From positions 1 to 46,965 of the forward strand of contig MGAI01000031.1 in the NCBI GenBank assembly GCA_001789695.1: DNA of 46,965 nucleotides. The letters run 5' to 3'. Made by a program: the position numbers and the translations under genes. The DNA comes from Candidatus Roizmanbacteria bacterium RIFCSPLOWO2_01_FULL_37_16. GTDB taxonomy: Bacteria; Patescibacteriota; Microgenomatia; UBA1406; GWC2-37-13. Positions 25,839-32,760 of the stretch are shown here, in pieces (position 1 is the stretch's first letter; the number at the start of each line of letters is the position of its first letter). The notes beneath the pieces are model-generated. The model ran no database searches and was not told the origin of the DNA. It was given only the letters and a program-made list of their open reading frames with translations.

Positions 25839-26209
25839 TGCTAACATTGATTAGTTCTTTGGAAATAAGGAGAAATTAAATTTCGAGCGCATGACCCCGA
25901 CGTTACGTCGGGATGACGAGGAGAGGGCCCCGCCCATAGCGGGGAATCGGACTTGATTTTACTTAAGGATTATAATCCTGAGCGAAGTCGAAGGATCAGC
26001 GGAAACCCTCATGCTTGGTTATAGCTGTTTGTCTTAAAACCCAAAAGCAATCTTGGGGCCAAAGGATAAACTAATAACTACTCCTTAATTATCAATCTCC
26101 AAAGAACCTCATTGATAATTCAGAATTAAGAATCTAGAATTCAGAGATTCTTGTTTTTGTTGATTTATATAAATTCTGAATTATAAATTAAAAATTCTAA
26201 ATTTTATTT
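25839..26209. other. Gene-free stretch with four palindromic repeats before glmS
   Basis: 371 bases without a convincing gene. Inverted repeats are cccgacgttacgtcggg (25896-25912), ccccgc/gcgggg (25928-25944) and atcct...aggat around gagcgaagtcga (25975-25996), plus overlapping aattcagaattaagaat-type palindromes at about 26116-26185. The final part includes the probable glmS promoter. Confidence 0.7.
26160..26187 (+). promoter_or_regulatory. Candidate glmS promoter
   Basis: TTGATT (26160-26165), a 16-base spacer and TATAAA (26182-26187), 22 bases before the start codon. The -35 has the same TTGATT form as the promoters at 30871 and 41910. The region is AT-rich, so chance matches are possible. 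Confidence 0.45.
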
Positions 26210-27979
26210 ATGTGCGGAATCTTTGCCGTCCTCGGAGACATAACTAACGACGCATCTCAAACAGTCCTGCAGGGATTAAAAAAACTGGAGTACCGTGGCT
26301 ATGACTCATGGGGAATTGCCGTCAAACCAATCCACAGTCCCACCCTGCGGGTGGACAAACACGTTGGAAAAATCGGCGAGGCGAAAACTAACTTGCCCAA
26401 AGGCACTATTGCCATCGGTCATACGCGTTGGGCGACACACGGAGGCGTGACAGACGAAAATGCCCATCCTCACCTTGACTGCAGTGCTAGATTCGCAGTT
26501 ATTCATAACGGAATTGTCGAAAATTACCGCGATTTAAAAGAAAAATTGTTAAAATCGGGTCATAAATTCCGGTCCGAAACCGATACTGAAACAGTTGCAC
26601 ATCTCATAGAAGACAAAAAAATCCCCCTAAAGGACGCAGTCTTCCAGACATTTAAGGAACTTGTAGGATCAAACGCCATTGGAGTTCTTGACTCGGATTC
26701 AGAAACAATTGTTGCCGCCAGAAACGGTTCACCATTGGTTGCCGGTATCGATGAAAAGAATAAACAGTTTTTTTTGGGCAGCGACGTACCGGCGTTTTTA
26801 AAGTACACTAATAAAGTTTATTTTCTTAGAGATGGAGAAGGAATTACTATCAATAAAAAAGAACTTAAAATATACGATCTAAAAACCGGAAAAGAAAAAA
26901 CTTTCATCCCGCAAACCCTGGACTGGAAACTTCAGGATGCGGAAAAATCAGGTTTCCCCCATTTTCTCTTGAAAGAAATTCACGAACAAAAAAACACAAT
27001 CGCTAAGACTGTTTCTCTCAACTCGGAAGAAATTAAAAAAATTTCCGCATTGATAAAGAAAAAATATAATGTCATCTTAACCGGTTGCGGATCTGCTTCA
27101 TACTGCGCTTTGGCAGGAAAATATTATTTTGCCCAAGCTGGAATTGAATCGCAAGTCTATCCAGCAAACGAAATGATGCCTTTTCTAAATTTTATTGAGA
27201 GAAAAACACTCGTCATTGCTATTTCCCAATCGGGTGAAACTGCGGATACTTTGCTTGCCGTCAAAGCAGCTCAAAAAAAAGGTGCAATTATTATTGCCGT
27301 CGTCAACGCCAGAGGTTCAACTTTGGAAAGAATTTCCGATTATGTTTTACCGGTTGGAGCCGGACCGGAAATTGCCGTAGTCTCTACTAAAGCTTTTACT
27401 GCTCAACTAGCAACGATGTATCTATTAAGCAAATCCGTTGCAGGAAAATTCGAAGAAGGAAAAGAAATGATAAAAAAATTATCCAGAGAACTAAAGAAAT
27501 GGTTCAATCCTATTTCGATTAAACACTTAATCGAAATCGCAAAATTACTACTGGATGAAGAACATATTTATCTGATAGGTAAATACTTAAATTATCCTGC
27601 TACCTTGGAGTTTGCGCTTAAGATAAAGGAAACTTCTTATCTTCACGCCGAACCTTTTGCCGCAGGAGAACTTAAACACGGAGTTATCACTCTTATTCAA
27701 AAAGGAACACCCTGTTTTGTTTTGGCTTCAAACGATGAGACAAGAGACGAACTGTTATCAAGCGCTGCGCAGCTTAAAGCGAGAGGAGGAAGAATAATCG
27801 GAGTTGCTCCTTTCAATTCTAATGAGTTTAACGAGGTAATAAGAACACCAGATTTAGGAGATTTGACAATATTACCAAATATTATAGTCGGCCAACTTTT
27901 AGGGTATTATCTTGGAATCGGACGCGGTGCCGATCCAGACAAACCTCGCAATCTCGCCAAAAGCGTTACCGTGAAGTGA
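26210..27979 (+). CDS. glmS: Glutamine-fructose-6-phosphate aminotransferase
   Basis: 589 residues, close to the usual 600. It makes glucosamine-6-phosphate for peptidoglycan and glycan precursors. The start is fixed by MCGIFAVLGD, since Cys2 becomes the catalytic N-terminal nucleophile. The glutaminase domain (1 to about 225) has GHTRWATHG and HNGIVENY. Two SIS domains follow: GCGSASYCALAGKYYF with SQSGETADTLLA, and the second half with LGRGYLYP-like LIGKYLNYPATLEFALKIKETSYLHAE. The C-terminus DKPRNLAKSVTVK is the conserved family end. No riboswitch or ribozyme of the glmS type is seen upstream. Confidence 0.97.
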   Translation: MCGIFAVLGDITNDASQTVLQGLKKLEYRGYDSWGIAVKPIHSPTLRVDKHVGKIGEAKTNLPKGTIAIGHTRWATHGGVTDENAHPHLDCSARFAVIHNGIVENYRDLKEKLLKSGHKFRSETDTETVAHLIEDKKIPLKDAVFQTFKELVGSNAIGVLDSDSETIVAARNGSPLVAGIDEKNKQFFLGSDVPAFLKYTNKVYFLRDGEGITINKKELKIYDLKTGKEKTFIPQTLDWKLQDAEKSGFPHFLLKEIHEQKNTIAKTVSLNSEEIKKISALIKKKYNVILTGCGSASYCALAGKYYFAQAGIESQVYPANEMMPFLNFIERKTLVIAISQSGETADTLLAVKAAQKKGAIIIAVVNARGSTLERISDYVLPVGAGPEIAVVSTKAFTAQLATMYLLSKSVAGKFEEGKEMIKKLSRELKKWFNPISIKHLIEIAKLLLDEEHIYLIGKYLNYPATLEFALKIKETSYLHAEPFAAGELKHGVITLIQKGTPCFVLASNDETRDELLSSAAQLKARGGRIIGVAPFNSNEFNEVIRTPDLGDLTILPNIIVGQLLGYYLGIGRGADPDKPRNLAKSVTVK

Positions 27980-28041
27980 TCCCATCAGCACCAAGAGTGA
28001 TTCTCAAGCCACGATTATTATAAAAACAAATCTATTGTTGA

Positions 28042-28047
28042 TATACT
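28042..28047 (+). promoter_or_regulatory. Extended -10 of the lyxose-isomerase-like gene
   Basis: TGATATACT (28039-28047) is an extended -10. Seven bases separate it from the ATG, so the transcript is probably leaderless. Confidence 0.55.
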
Positions 28048-28054
28048 TATTTAG

Positions 28055-28765
28055 ATGAGGTCTCAGTTTACTCGCTCAATCATCAACACCTCGATAAAGG
28101 AAGCAATTTTCTTTTTTCATAATCATCATTTTCCTTTGCCACCATTCGCCTATTGGACTGTCAATGACTGGAAAAATAACACTGTAAAGATCGATGAAAT
28201 CTTCGCTACCAAACTCGGGTGGGACGTAACTGATTTTGGTAGCGGCAACTTCAGGAAAATCGGTAGGATCATCTTCACCCTGAGAAATGGTCATGCGCAA
28301 ATGAGAAAAATGTATCCTAAACCCTACGCCCATAAAGTCATGTATCTTCTGGAAGACCAGAAATCACCTGTCCATTACCACAGGTCCAAAATGGAAGATA
28401 TCATCAATCAGGGTGGCGGAGAAACAGTAGTACGCGTCTGGGAAAAAACTGGTAAAGGCAGTTTATCTAGGAAAAATGTTTCGCTTGTTGTCGACGGAGT
28501 TAGAATTTTTGTCCAGGCGGGGGGAACAATTTTACTTAAACCCGGTCAATCGGTAACAATTCCTCCCGGACTTTACCACTCCTACTGGGCAGAAAGAGGT
28601 AAAGGGCCGGTACTTTCAATTGAAATCTCAAGTGTCAATGACGATACTAATGACAACTATTTTCTAGGTAGAAACATCCGCTTTCCCAAGGTTAAAGAAG
28701 ATGAAGAAGCGCTTTATCTTCTGGTCTCAGATTATGATAACTATTTGAGAAGAAAGCACATTTAA
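28055..28765 (+). CDS. D-lyxose/D-mannose isomerase-like cupin
   Basis: 236 residues. The cupin core carries a metal site resembling D-lyxose isomerases: H107 and H109 (VHYHRSKMEDIINQGGG), E114, and H175 in IPPGLYHSYWAE. The phrase EDIINQGGG after the two histidines is characteristic of that family, which interconverts D-lyxose with D-xylulose and D-mannose with D-fructose, using Mn2+ or similar. It sits between glmS and an MFS transporter, so a role in sugar supply for glycans or catabolism is plausible but not shown. Confidence 0.82.
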   Translation: MRSQFTRSIINTSIKEAIFFFHNHHFPLPPFAYWTVNDWKNNTVKIDEIFATKLGWDVTDFGSGNFRKIGRIIFTLRNGHAQMRKMYPKPYAHKVMYLLEDQKSPVHYHRSKMEDIINQGGGETVVRVWEKTGKGSLSRKNVSLVVDGVRIFVQAGGTILLKPGQSVTIPPGLYHSYWAERGKGPVLSIEISSVNDDTNDNYFLGRNIRFPKVKEDEEALYLLVSDYDNYLRRKHI

Positions 28766-28800
28766 AATTCGAAAAATTTCCTGATGTCATCTATCTAAAT

Positions 28801-29949
28801 ATGAATAAAAAGAAAAGTAAATCTGTAGTTTTCGTTTTATCTTTAGCGTCATTTTTACATGATGTTGGATCGGATATGGTTTTTTCTGTCTGGCCACTTT
28901 TTGTCACTCAAGTACTAAAAGCGAATATGGCAACCTTGGGTTTTATCGACGGAATAGGAGACGCAGTAGTCTCAATCTCCGGAGCAGTTGGTGGATATAT
29001 ATCAGACAAGATAAGAAAAAGAAAAATATTTGTCTGGACTGGATATCTTTTTGGCGGTCTAGCTCGTATCGGTTATGCCTTATCCCCAAGCTGGCAGTGG
29101 CTTATCCCCTTCCGCTTTCTTGATCGATCAGGCAAAATTCGAGGTGCTCCAAGAGATGCGATAATTTCAGATGTATCATCTCGCGAAAATAGAGGTTCCA
29201 AATTTGGCATCTTAAGAGCTGCAGATAATTTAGGCGCGGTAGTTGGCATAATTATTGCTATTTTTTTTCTAAAAACATTAGGCTTTACAAATCTTTTTTT
29301 GCTTGCTGCCATTCCTTCTTCTGTTGCAGTGCTATTGATAATCTTTTTTATCAGAGAATCACAACCGAATCATCAGGTAGTTTTCAAAGGCATAAGTTTC
29401 ATAAACTTCAATTACAACTTACGACTCTTAACAGTACTTAGCGGACTTTTTGCCTTAGGCTCTTTTAGCTATTCTTTTTTGCTTCTTTATGCCAACAAAT
29501 ATGGATTTACTACCTTTCAAGTACCTGTTTTATATCTTTTGTTTAGTTTGTTTGCTGCGATTTTTTCGATTCCTTTCGGAAAATTATCTGATAAAATCGG
29601 CAGGAAAAACATACTCTATCTTTCCTACTTTTTCTGGGCAATGGTTTTAATGCTTTTTATTTTTTATTCTAATTTTGTCGGTATGATTTTAGCTTTTATA
29701 TTTTATGGATTGCACAAAGGAGCATTGGAGCCCGTGCAAAAAACGCTTGTGGCAGAACTCGCGCCATCAGATTATGTAGCTTCAACTATCGGCGCCTTTC
29801 AAATGGTGATAGGACTTTTATCGCTTCCAGCTTCTTTTTTAGCAGGATTTTTGTGGGATAGATTTTCTCCTATCACACCTTTCTACTTCTCACTGACTTT
29901 AACTTTAATTTCAGTTATCATGTTGAAATTTGTAAAAGAACCAGCCTAG
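28801..29949 (+). CDS. MFS transporter
   Basis: 382 residues with about 11-12 hydrophobic segments. The loop after helix 2 has the MFS charge motif (GGYISDKIRKRK), and the matching repeat in the second half is GKLSDKIGRKN. The DRSGKIRGAPRDAIISD segment after helix 4 places it in a group of poorly characterised MFS proteins. The substrate is unknown. It follows the cupin gene by 35 bases and may be co-transcribed. A short GC stem and T-rich run right after the stop (29940-29960) could end transcription but is weak. Confidence 0.85.
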   Translation: MNKKKSKSVVFVLSLASFLHDVGSDMVFSVWPLFVTQVLKANMATLGFIDGIGDAVVSISGAVGGYISDKIRKRKIFVWTGYLFGGLARIGYALSPSWQWLIPFRFLDRSGKIRGAPRDAIISDVSSRENRGSKFGILRAADNLGAVVGIIIAIFFLKTLGFTNLFLLAAIPSSVAVLLIIFFIRESQPNHQVVFKGISFINFNYNLRLLTVLSGLFALGSFSYSFLLLYANKYGFTTFQVPVLYLLFSLFAAIFSIPFGKLSDKIGRKNILYLSYFFWAMVLMLFIFYSNFVGMILAFIFYGLHKGALEPVQKTLVAELAPSDYVASTIGAFQMVIGLLSLPASFLAGFLWDRFSPITPFYFSLTLTLISVIMLKFVKEPA

Positions 29950-29989
29950 CGGTTTTTTTATACTTTTTATTGCGAGCTCATGGAACAAA

Positions 29990-30835
29990 TTAAATTTTGA
30001 AATAACCATTATCACACTTCGCTTTCACAGCTTTTGCTTCGTGATCAAAAATAGTGGGTGCGTTTTGTGGAGTTAATATTACCTCCTCCACCTGTCCTGA
30101 CTTAACAGCTAACTTACTTTGAGCAAATAAATATCTGTCTAACAAATTTTGCCAAAAAAATTCTTGCACCCCACTATCTTGAGAATACCTTCCCAATGCA
30201 GTTTGTTGTACATGGCCGTAAATATCATCATTCAATAAAGGAATTCTAGTATTTTGCCAAATTAAAGCGCTGACAAATGCATATACTCTGACTCTGGTTC
30301 GTAATGTATCTATCAGTTGTTGATATGAGATAAAATAAAAAGACAAAGTTCCAGGCTCTGATTTGAACCTACCTCTCTGGCGATAACTCAACGCTAACTC
30401 TCTCATAAGAGACACACAACGATCCATTTCTCCTTCCACTATATGGAAATTAGTATCAATGTCACAATTTCCATTTGCTGCCCTTCTTAAATAATATTGA
30501 TTAGGTTGTCTATCTTTTAACACCCCATAAGGGAAAACACCCGCTAATCTTGAAGCTGCTGATCCAATAATCGCAGCGCTTAAAAGGCCCACTTCTTTCA
30601 AAACATCCTCATTTTCTCCTATCAGCAATCTCATATCTTCAATACCGGTCGTACAAAAATCATTGAAATTTCTAAATTCTTGACTCTGCGGGTGATAAGG
30701 ACTGAATTTAGAAGCCATCAGTAATTCCAACGGAAAACGTCTCATTTTTAAACCAGCGAGAATGACGGATACATCAACCGGCAATGAGGATAAAATATCT
30801 GCTTGTTTAGGTGTTTCGCTAAGAATAGAAATCAT
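29990..30835 (-). CDS. Orphan protein with nucleotidyltransferase-like motif
   Basis: 281 residues from the ATG at 30835; the frame is open to an ATG at 30916. The later start is supported by a promoter (TTGATT-17-TATAAT) that ends 12 bases before it. I do not recognise the family. The stretch IIGSAASRLAG (about 89-99), followed some 30 residues later by GNCDIDTNFHI (125-127 Asp-Ile-Asp), has the GS...DxD spacing of the polymerase-beta/MNT nucleotidyltransferase fold, but the gap is longer than usual. The rest looks helical and soluble. No antitoxin-like partner is next to it. Confidence 0.55.
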   Translation of the reverse strand: MISILSETPKQADILSSLPVDVSVILAGLKMRRFPLELLMASKFSPYHPQSQEFRNFNDFCTTGIEDMRLLIGENEDVLKEVGLLSAAIIGSAASRLAGVFPYGVLKDRQPNQYYLRRAANGNCDIDTNFHIVEGEMDRCVSLMRELALSYRQRGRFKSEPGTLSFYFISYQQLIDTLRTRVRVYAFVSALIWQNTRIPLLNDDIYGHVQQTALGRYSQDSGVQEFFWQNLLDRYLFAQSKLAVKSGQVEEVILTPQNAPTIFDHEAKAVKAKCDNGYFKI

Positions 30836-30847
30836 GATAAAACGCTT

Positions 30848-30876
30848 ATTATAGGATAAAGAAGTAGAAAAATCAA
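30848..30876 (-). promoter_or_regulatory. Promoter of the nucleotidyltransferase-like gene
   Basis: On the minus strand there is TTGATT (30871-30876), a 17-base spacer and TATAAT (30848-30853). The same pair and spacing recur before the T-box at 41910. Confidence 0.7.
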
Positions 30877-31080
30877 TGATAATCCACTTCAATAATGGTA
30901 CAGAGTGACGTATCAATACAAAAAATTTATTTTTTCCTTTTGCAGATATTCTAAAAGTTTATTTGGAATTATTCGACAGGCACAAAATTTTGCAAGTCCT
31001 TAGTGCCATTTAATTCTCTCTTTAAGCGTTGGATTTTTTAGGGATCTTATTTATCCTGTGCCACTTTGCGTTAATGTTTT

Positions 31081-31341
31081 TCATCCCGTTAGAGAAAGGA
31101 AACGTTTTAAGCGATTTCTAAGGTATCTTTTACCCATTCCTGACTTTAAATATTTTTCCCGAGCAAAAGCATCATATTTATAAATACAAGCTTCATAATA
31201 AATCAAGCTAAATGGTCCCCTTCCTTTTGTTGAAAAGACAATATTTTCATTATGTGCTTTAAAACGTTTCCGTAAATCACTAGTGCAACCAGTATACCAA
31301 TGCTTGTTCTTTTTACTAAGTAGAAGATATGTATACCACAT
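31081..31341 (-). CDS. Small GIY-YIG nuclease-domain protein
   Basis: 86 residues, only the GIY-YIG domain. WYTYLLLSKKNKHWYTGCTSDLRKRFKAHN is the two-tyrosine core (here YTY and YTG) with the catalytic Arg. A later ARYEAC-like YYEACIYKYDAFAREKYLKSG supplies the glutamate. Such short proteins (UPF0213/YhbQ-like) are widespread and often appear next to repeats. Here the ORF is bracketed by a perfect 14-bp inverted repeat, and its last codons and the end of the neighbouring gene are made from those arms. This suggests it is or was a small mobile unit. Confidence 0.88.
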   Translation of the reverse strand: MWYTYLLLSKKNKHWYTGCTSDLRKRFKAHNENIVFSTKGRGPFSLIYYEACIYKYDAFAREKYLKSGMGKRYLRNRLKRFLSLTG

Positions 31342-31361
31342 AAGCTTTTTCTCTAACGGGA
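31084..31361. mobile_element. Candidate GIY-YIG unit with 14-bp inverted ends
   Basis: tcccgttagagaaa (31084-31097) and its exact reverse complement tttctctaacggga (31348-31361) enclose the GIY-YIG ORF. No clear target duplication is seen outside the arms. The right arm supplies the last codons and the stop of the adjacent membrane protein gene. Confidence 0.45.
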
Positions 31362-31742
31362 CTCATATATAAAACCAATTCCTGTAGTGATAACTGGAAT
31401 CAGAAGATAGGTTACTCCAATATCCTTAATGTAATTTGCAAGCGACATCTTCATCGGACCCCAAGAAAACATTAACAAATCTATCCCTACATTGACTCCA
31501 AACCAAATTAAACCAAGACAAAATCCAACCCACGTGGTTCTTTTTTTACTTTTTAGAAAATATTTCACCGAAGCAAAAGTAGTTGCAATAACCAGCGCAA
31601 CCGGCATAATTGACTCAAAAAGTGGCCGGTCATTTGCTCTAAGAGGAAACGCTAACATGGCAATGATAAATACAAAAGCCCAAATAGCCAATCCGTATAA
31701 AACTGCAGACTTGTGATTCATACAGAAATCATACCGACCCAT
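31353..31742 (-). CDS. Four-helix membrane protein of unknown function
   Basis: 129 residues, or 122 if the ATG at 31721 (MNHKSAVLYG) is used; that one has a TATGAT six bases upstream. Four hydrophobic segments (about 15-32, 42-58, 70-88, 105-124) with short loops suggest a compact inner-membrane protein. I do not recognise a named family with certainty. The C-terminal codons (ESR, stop) fall inside the right arm of the inverted repeat that brackets the GIY-YIG ORF, so its natural end may have been altered. It lies 30 bases after the EamA permease gene in the same direction. Confidence 0.65.
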   Translation of the reverse strand: MGRYDFCMNHKSAVLYGLAIWAFVFIIAMLAFPLRANDRPLFESIMPVALVIATTFASVKYFLKSKKRTTWVGFCLGLIWFGVNVGIDLLMFSWGPMKMSLANYIKDIGVTYLLIPVITTGIGFIYESR

Positions 31743-31772
31743 CTTTCAAATAGTGGTGACAAAAATCACAAA

Positions 31773-32642
31773 TTAATTTTTAAACTGTAATCCAATAATT
31801 CCTAAAATAATGACCGCAATTGCGAATTTTTGCCATCGCGTCGTTTTTTCTTTTAACCAAAATTCACCCAAAACTACCGCAACTAAAGGCGAAGCTGAAG
31901 AGATGACCGAAACATAGGAAACATAATAGCGACTGACGGCTAAATTATAAGTAGTAAAGGCTACAACGTCGAGTGCGGCAATTGGCAGTAAAACTTTCCA
32001 AGGAACTCCTTGAAATAAATTAGACTGCTGTGGTCGTAGAAAATAAGCTAAAAAAAAGCTAATTATAATGAAAGTTCTGCTGCCGATAGTTGTAAAAAAC
32101 CAACCCATCTGCTTAGTTAATGGTCCCAAATAAAAGAAACTAAACCCCCATCCTAAAGCTACCAATAAAGCCAAAAGAACTCCAGGATTAAATAGATTTA
32201 TCCGGGTTCTTGTTATCTTATTCCAATTAATAGTCAAAATAATTATTCCCAAAATGGTTATGAAAATACTTATTGCTTTAATTGGACTGATAACCTCGCC
32301 CAAAAAGATTACACCCAAGATGACAGAAATAAAAGCCCAGGCAGAAACAACCGGAACCACAATTGGAACTTTACCTTTTTCCAGTGCTTGGCAATAAAGA
32401 ATATATGTGCCCGCACCTAAAATTCCTTGAATGATTAAACCAAACCAATTAATCTTTTCTGGAAGCGAAAAAAATATTGGAGAGATTAATAAAGTACCTA
32501 AAAAAGCAAAAAGCTGAATAAGTAGTCCTCCATTAAATCCGCCAACCTTTCTACTTAAGTTGGCGGCTAATACTGAGATTAATCCCCAGCCAAACATGGG
32601 AATTAGTGATAAAAATAGCGGCAAAAGTATTACGTTTGACAT
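31773..32642 (-). CDS. EamA/DMT-family permease
   Basis: 289 residues with ten predicted membrane helices in two EamA repeats of five. The duplicated pattern ends each half, for example VPVVSAWAFISVILGVIFLGEVISPIKAISIFITILGIIIL in the first and VISSASPLVAVVLGEFWLKEKTTRWQKFAIAVIILGIIGL in the second. These proteins export or import small metabolites; the substrate cannot be told. The start lies 118 bases downstream of the secA stop, across three TACACC palindromes. Confidence 0.88.
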   Translation of the reverse strand: MSNVILLPLFLSLIPMFGWGLISVLAANLSRKVGGFNGGLLIQLFAFLGTLLISPIFFSLPEKINWFGLIIQGILGAGTYILYCQALEKGKVPIVVPVVSAWAFISVILGVIFLGEVISPIKAISIFITILGIIILTINWNKITRTRINLFNPGVLLALLVALGWGFSFFYLGPLTKQMGWFFTTIGSRTFIIISFFLAYFLRPQQSNLFQGVPWKVLLPIAALDVVAFTTYNLAVSRYYVSYVSVISSASPLVAVVLGEFWLKEKTTRWQKFAIAVIILGIIGLQFKN

Positions 32643-32656
32643 AAATTTTTACACTT

Positions 32657-32733
32657 TTACACCTTTAAGGTGTAATTTGGCTAATTAGATTTTACACCTA
32701 AGGGTGATTTAATTTTACACCTAATAGGTGTAA
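32657..32733. repeat. Three tandem TACACC palindromes
   Basis: ttacacc/ggtgtaa hairpins at 32657-32675 and 32715-32733, with a degenerate middle copy (ttacacctaagggtgat, 32692-32708). Spacing is irregular. They sit between secA and the permease gene. Confidence 0.75.
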
Positions 32734-32760
32734 TTTGGATTATTGAAATGATCTAATGAT

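Noticed and set aside
26100-26209. glmS ribozyme/riboswitch
   Set aside because: The stretch is AT-rich palindromic repeat without the conserved glmS ribozyme core.
32657-32733. CRISPR or riboswitch before the permease gene
   Set aside because: Only three short, uneven palindromes without spacers or a conserved core.
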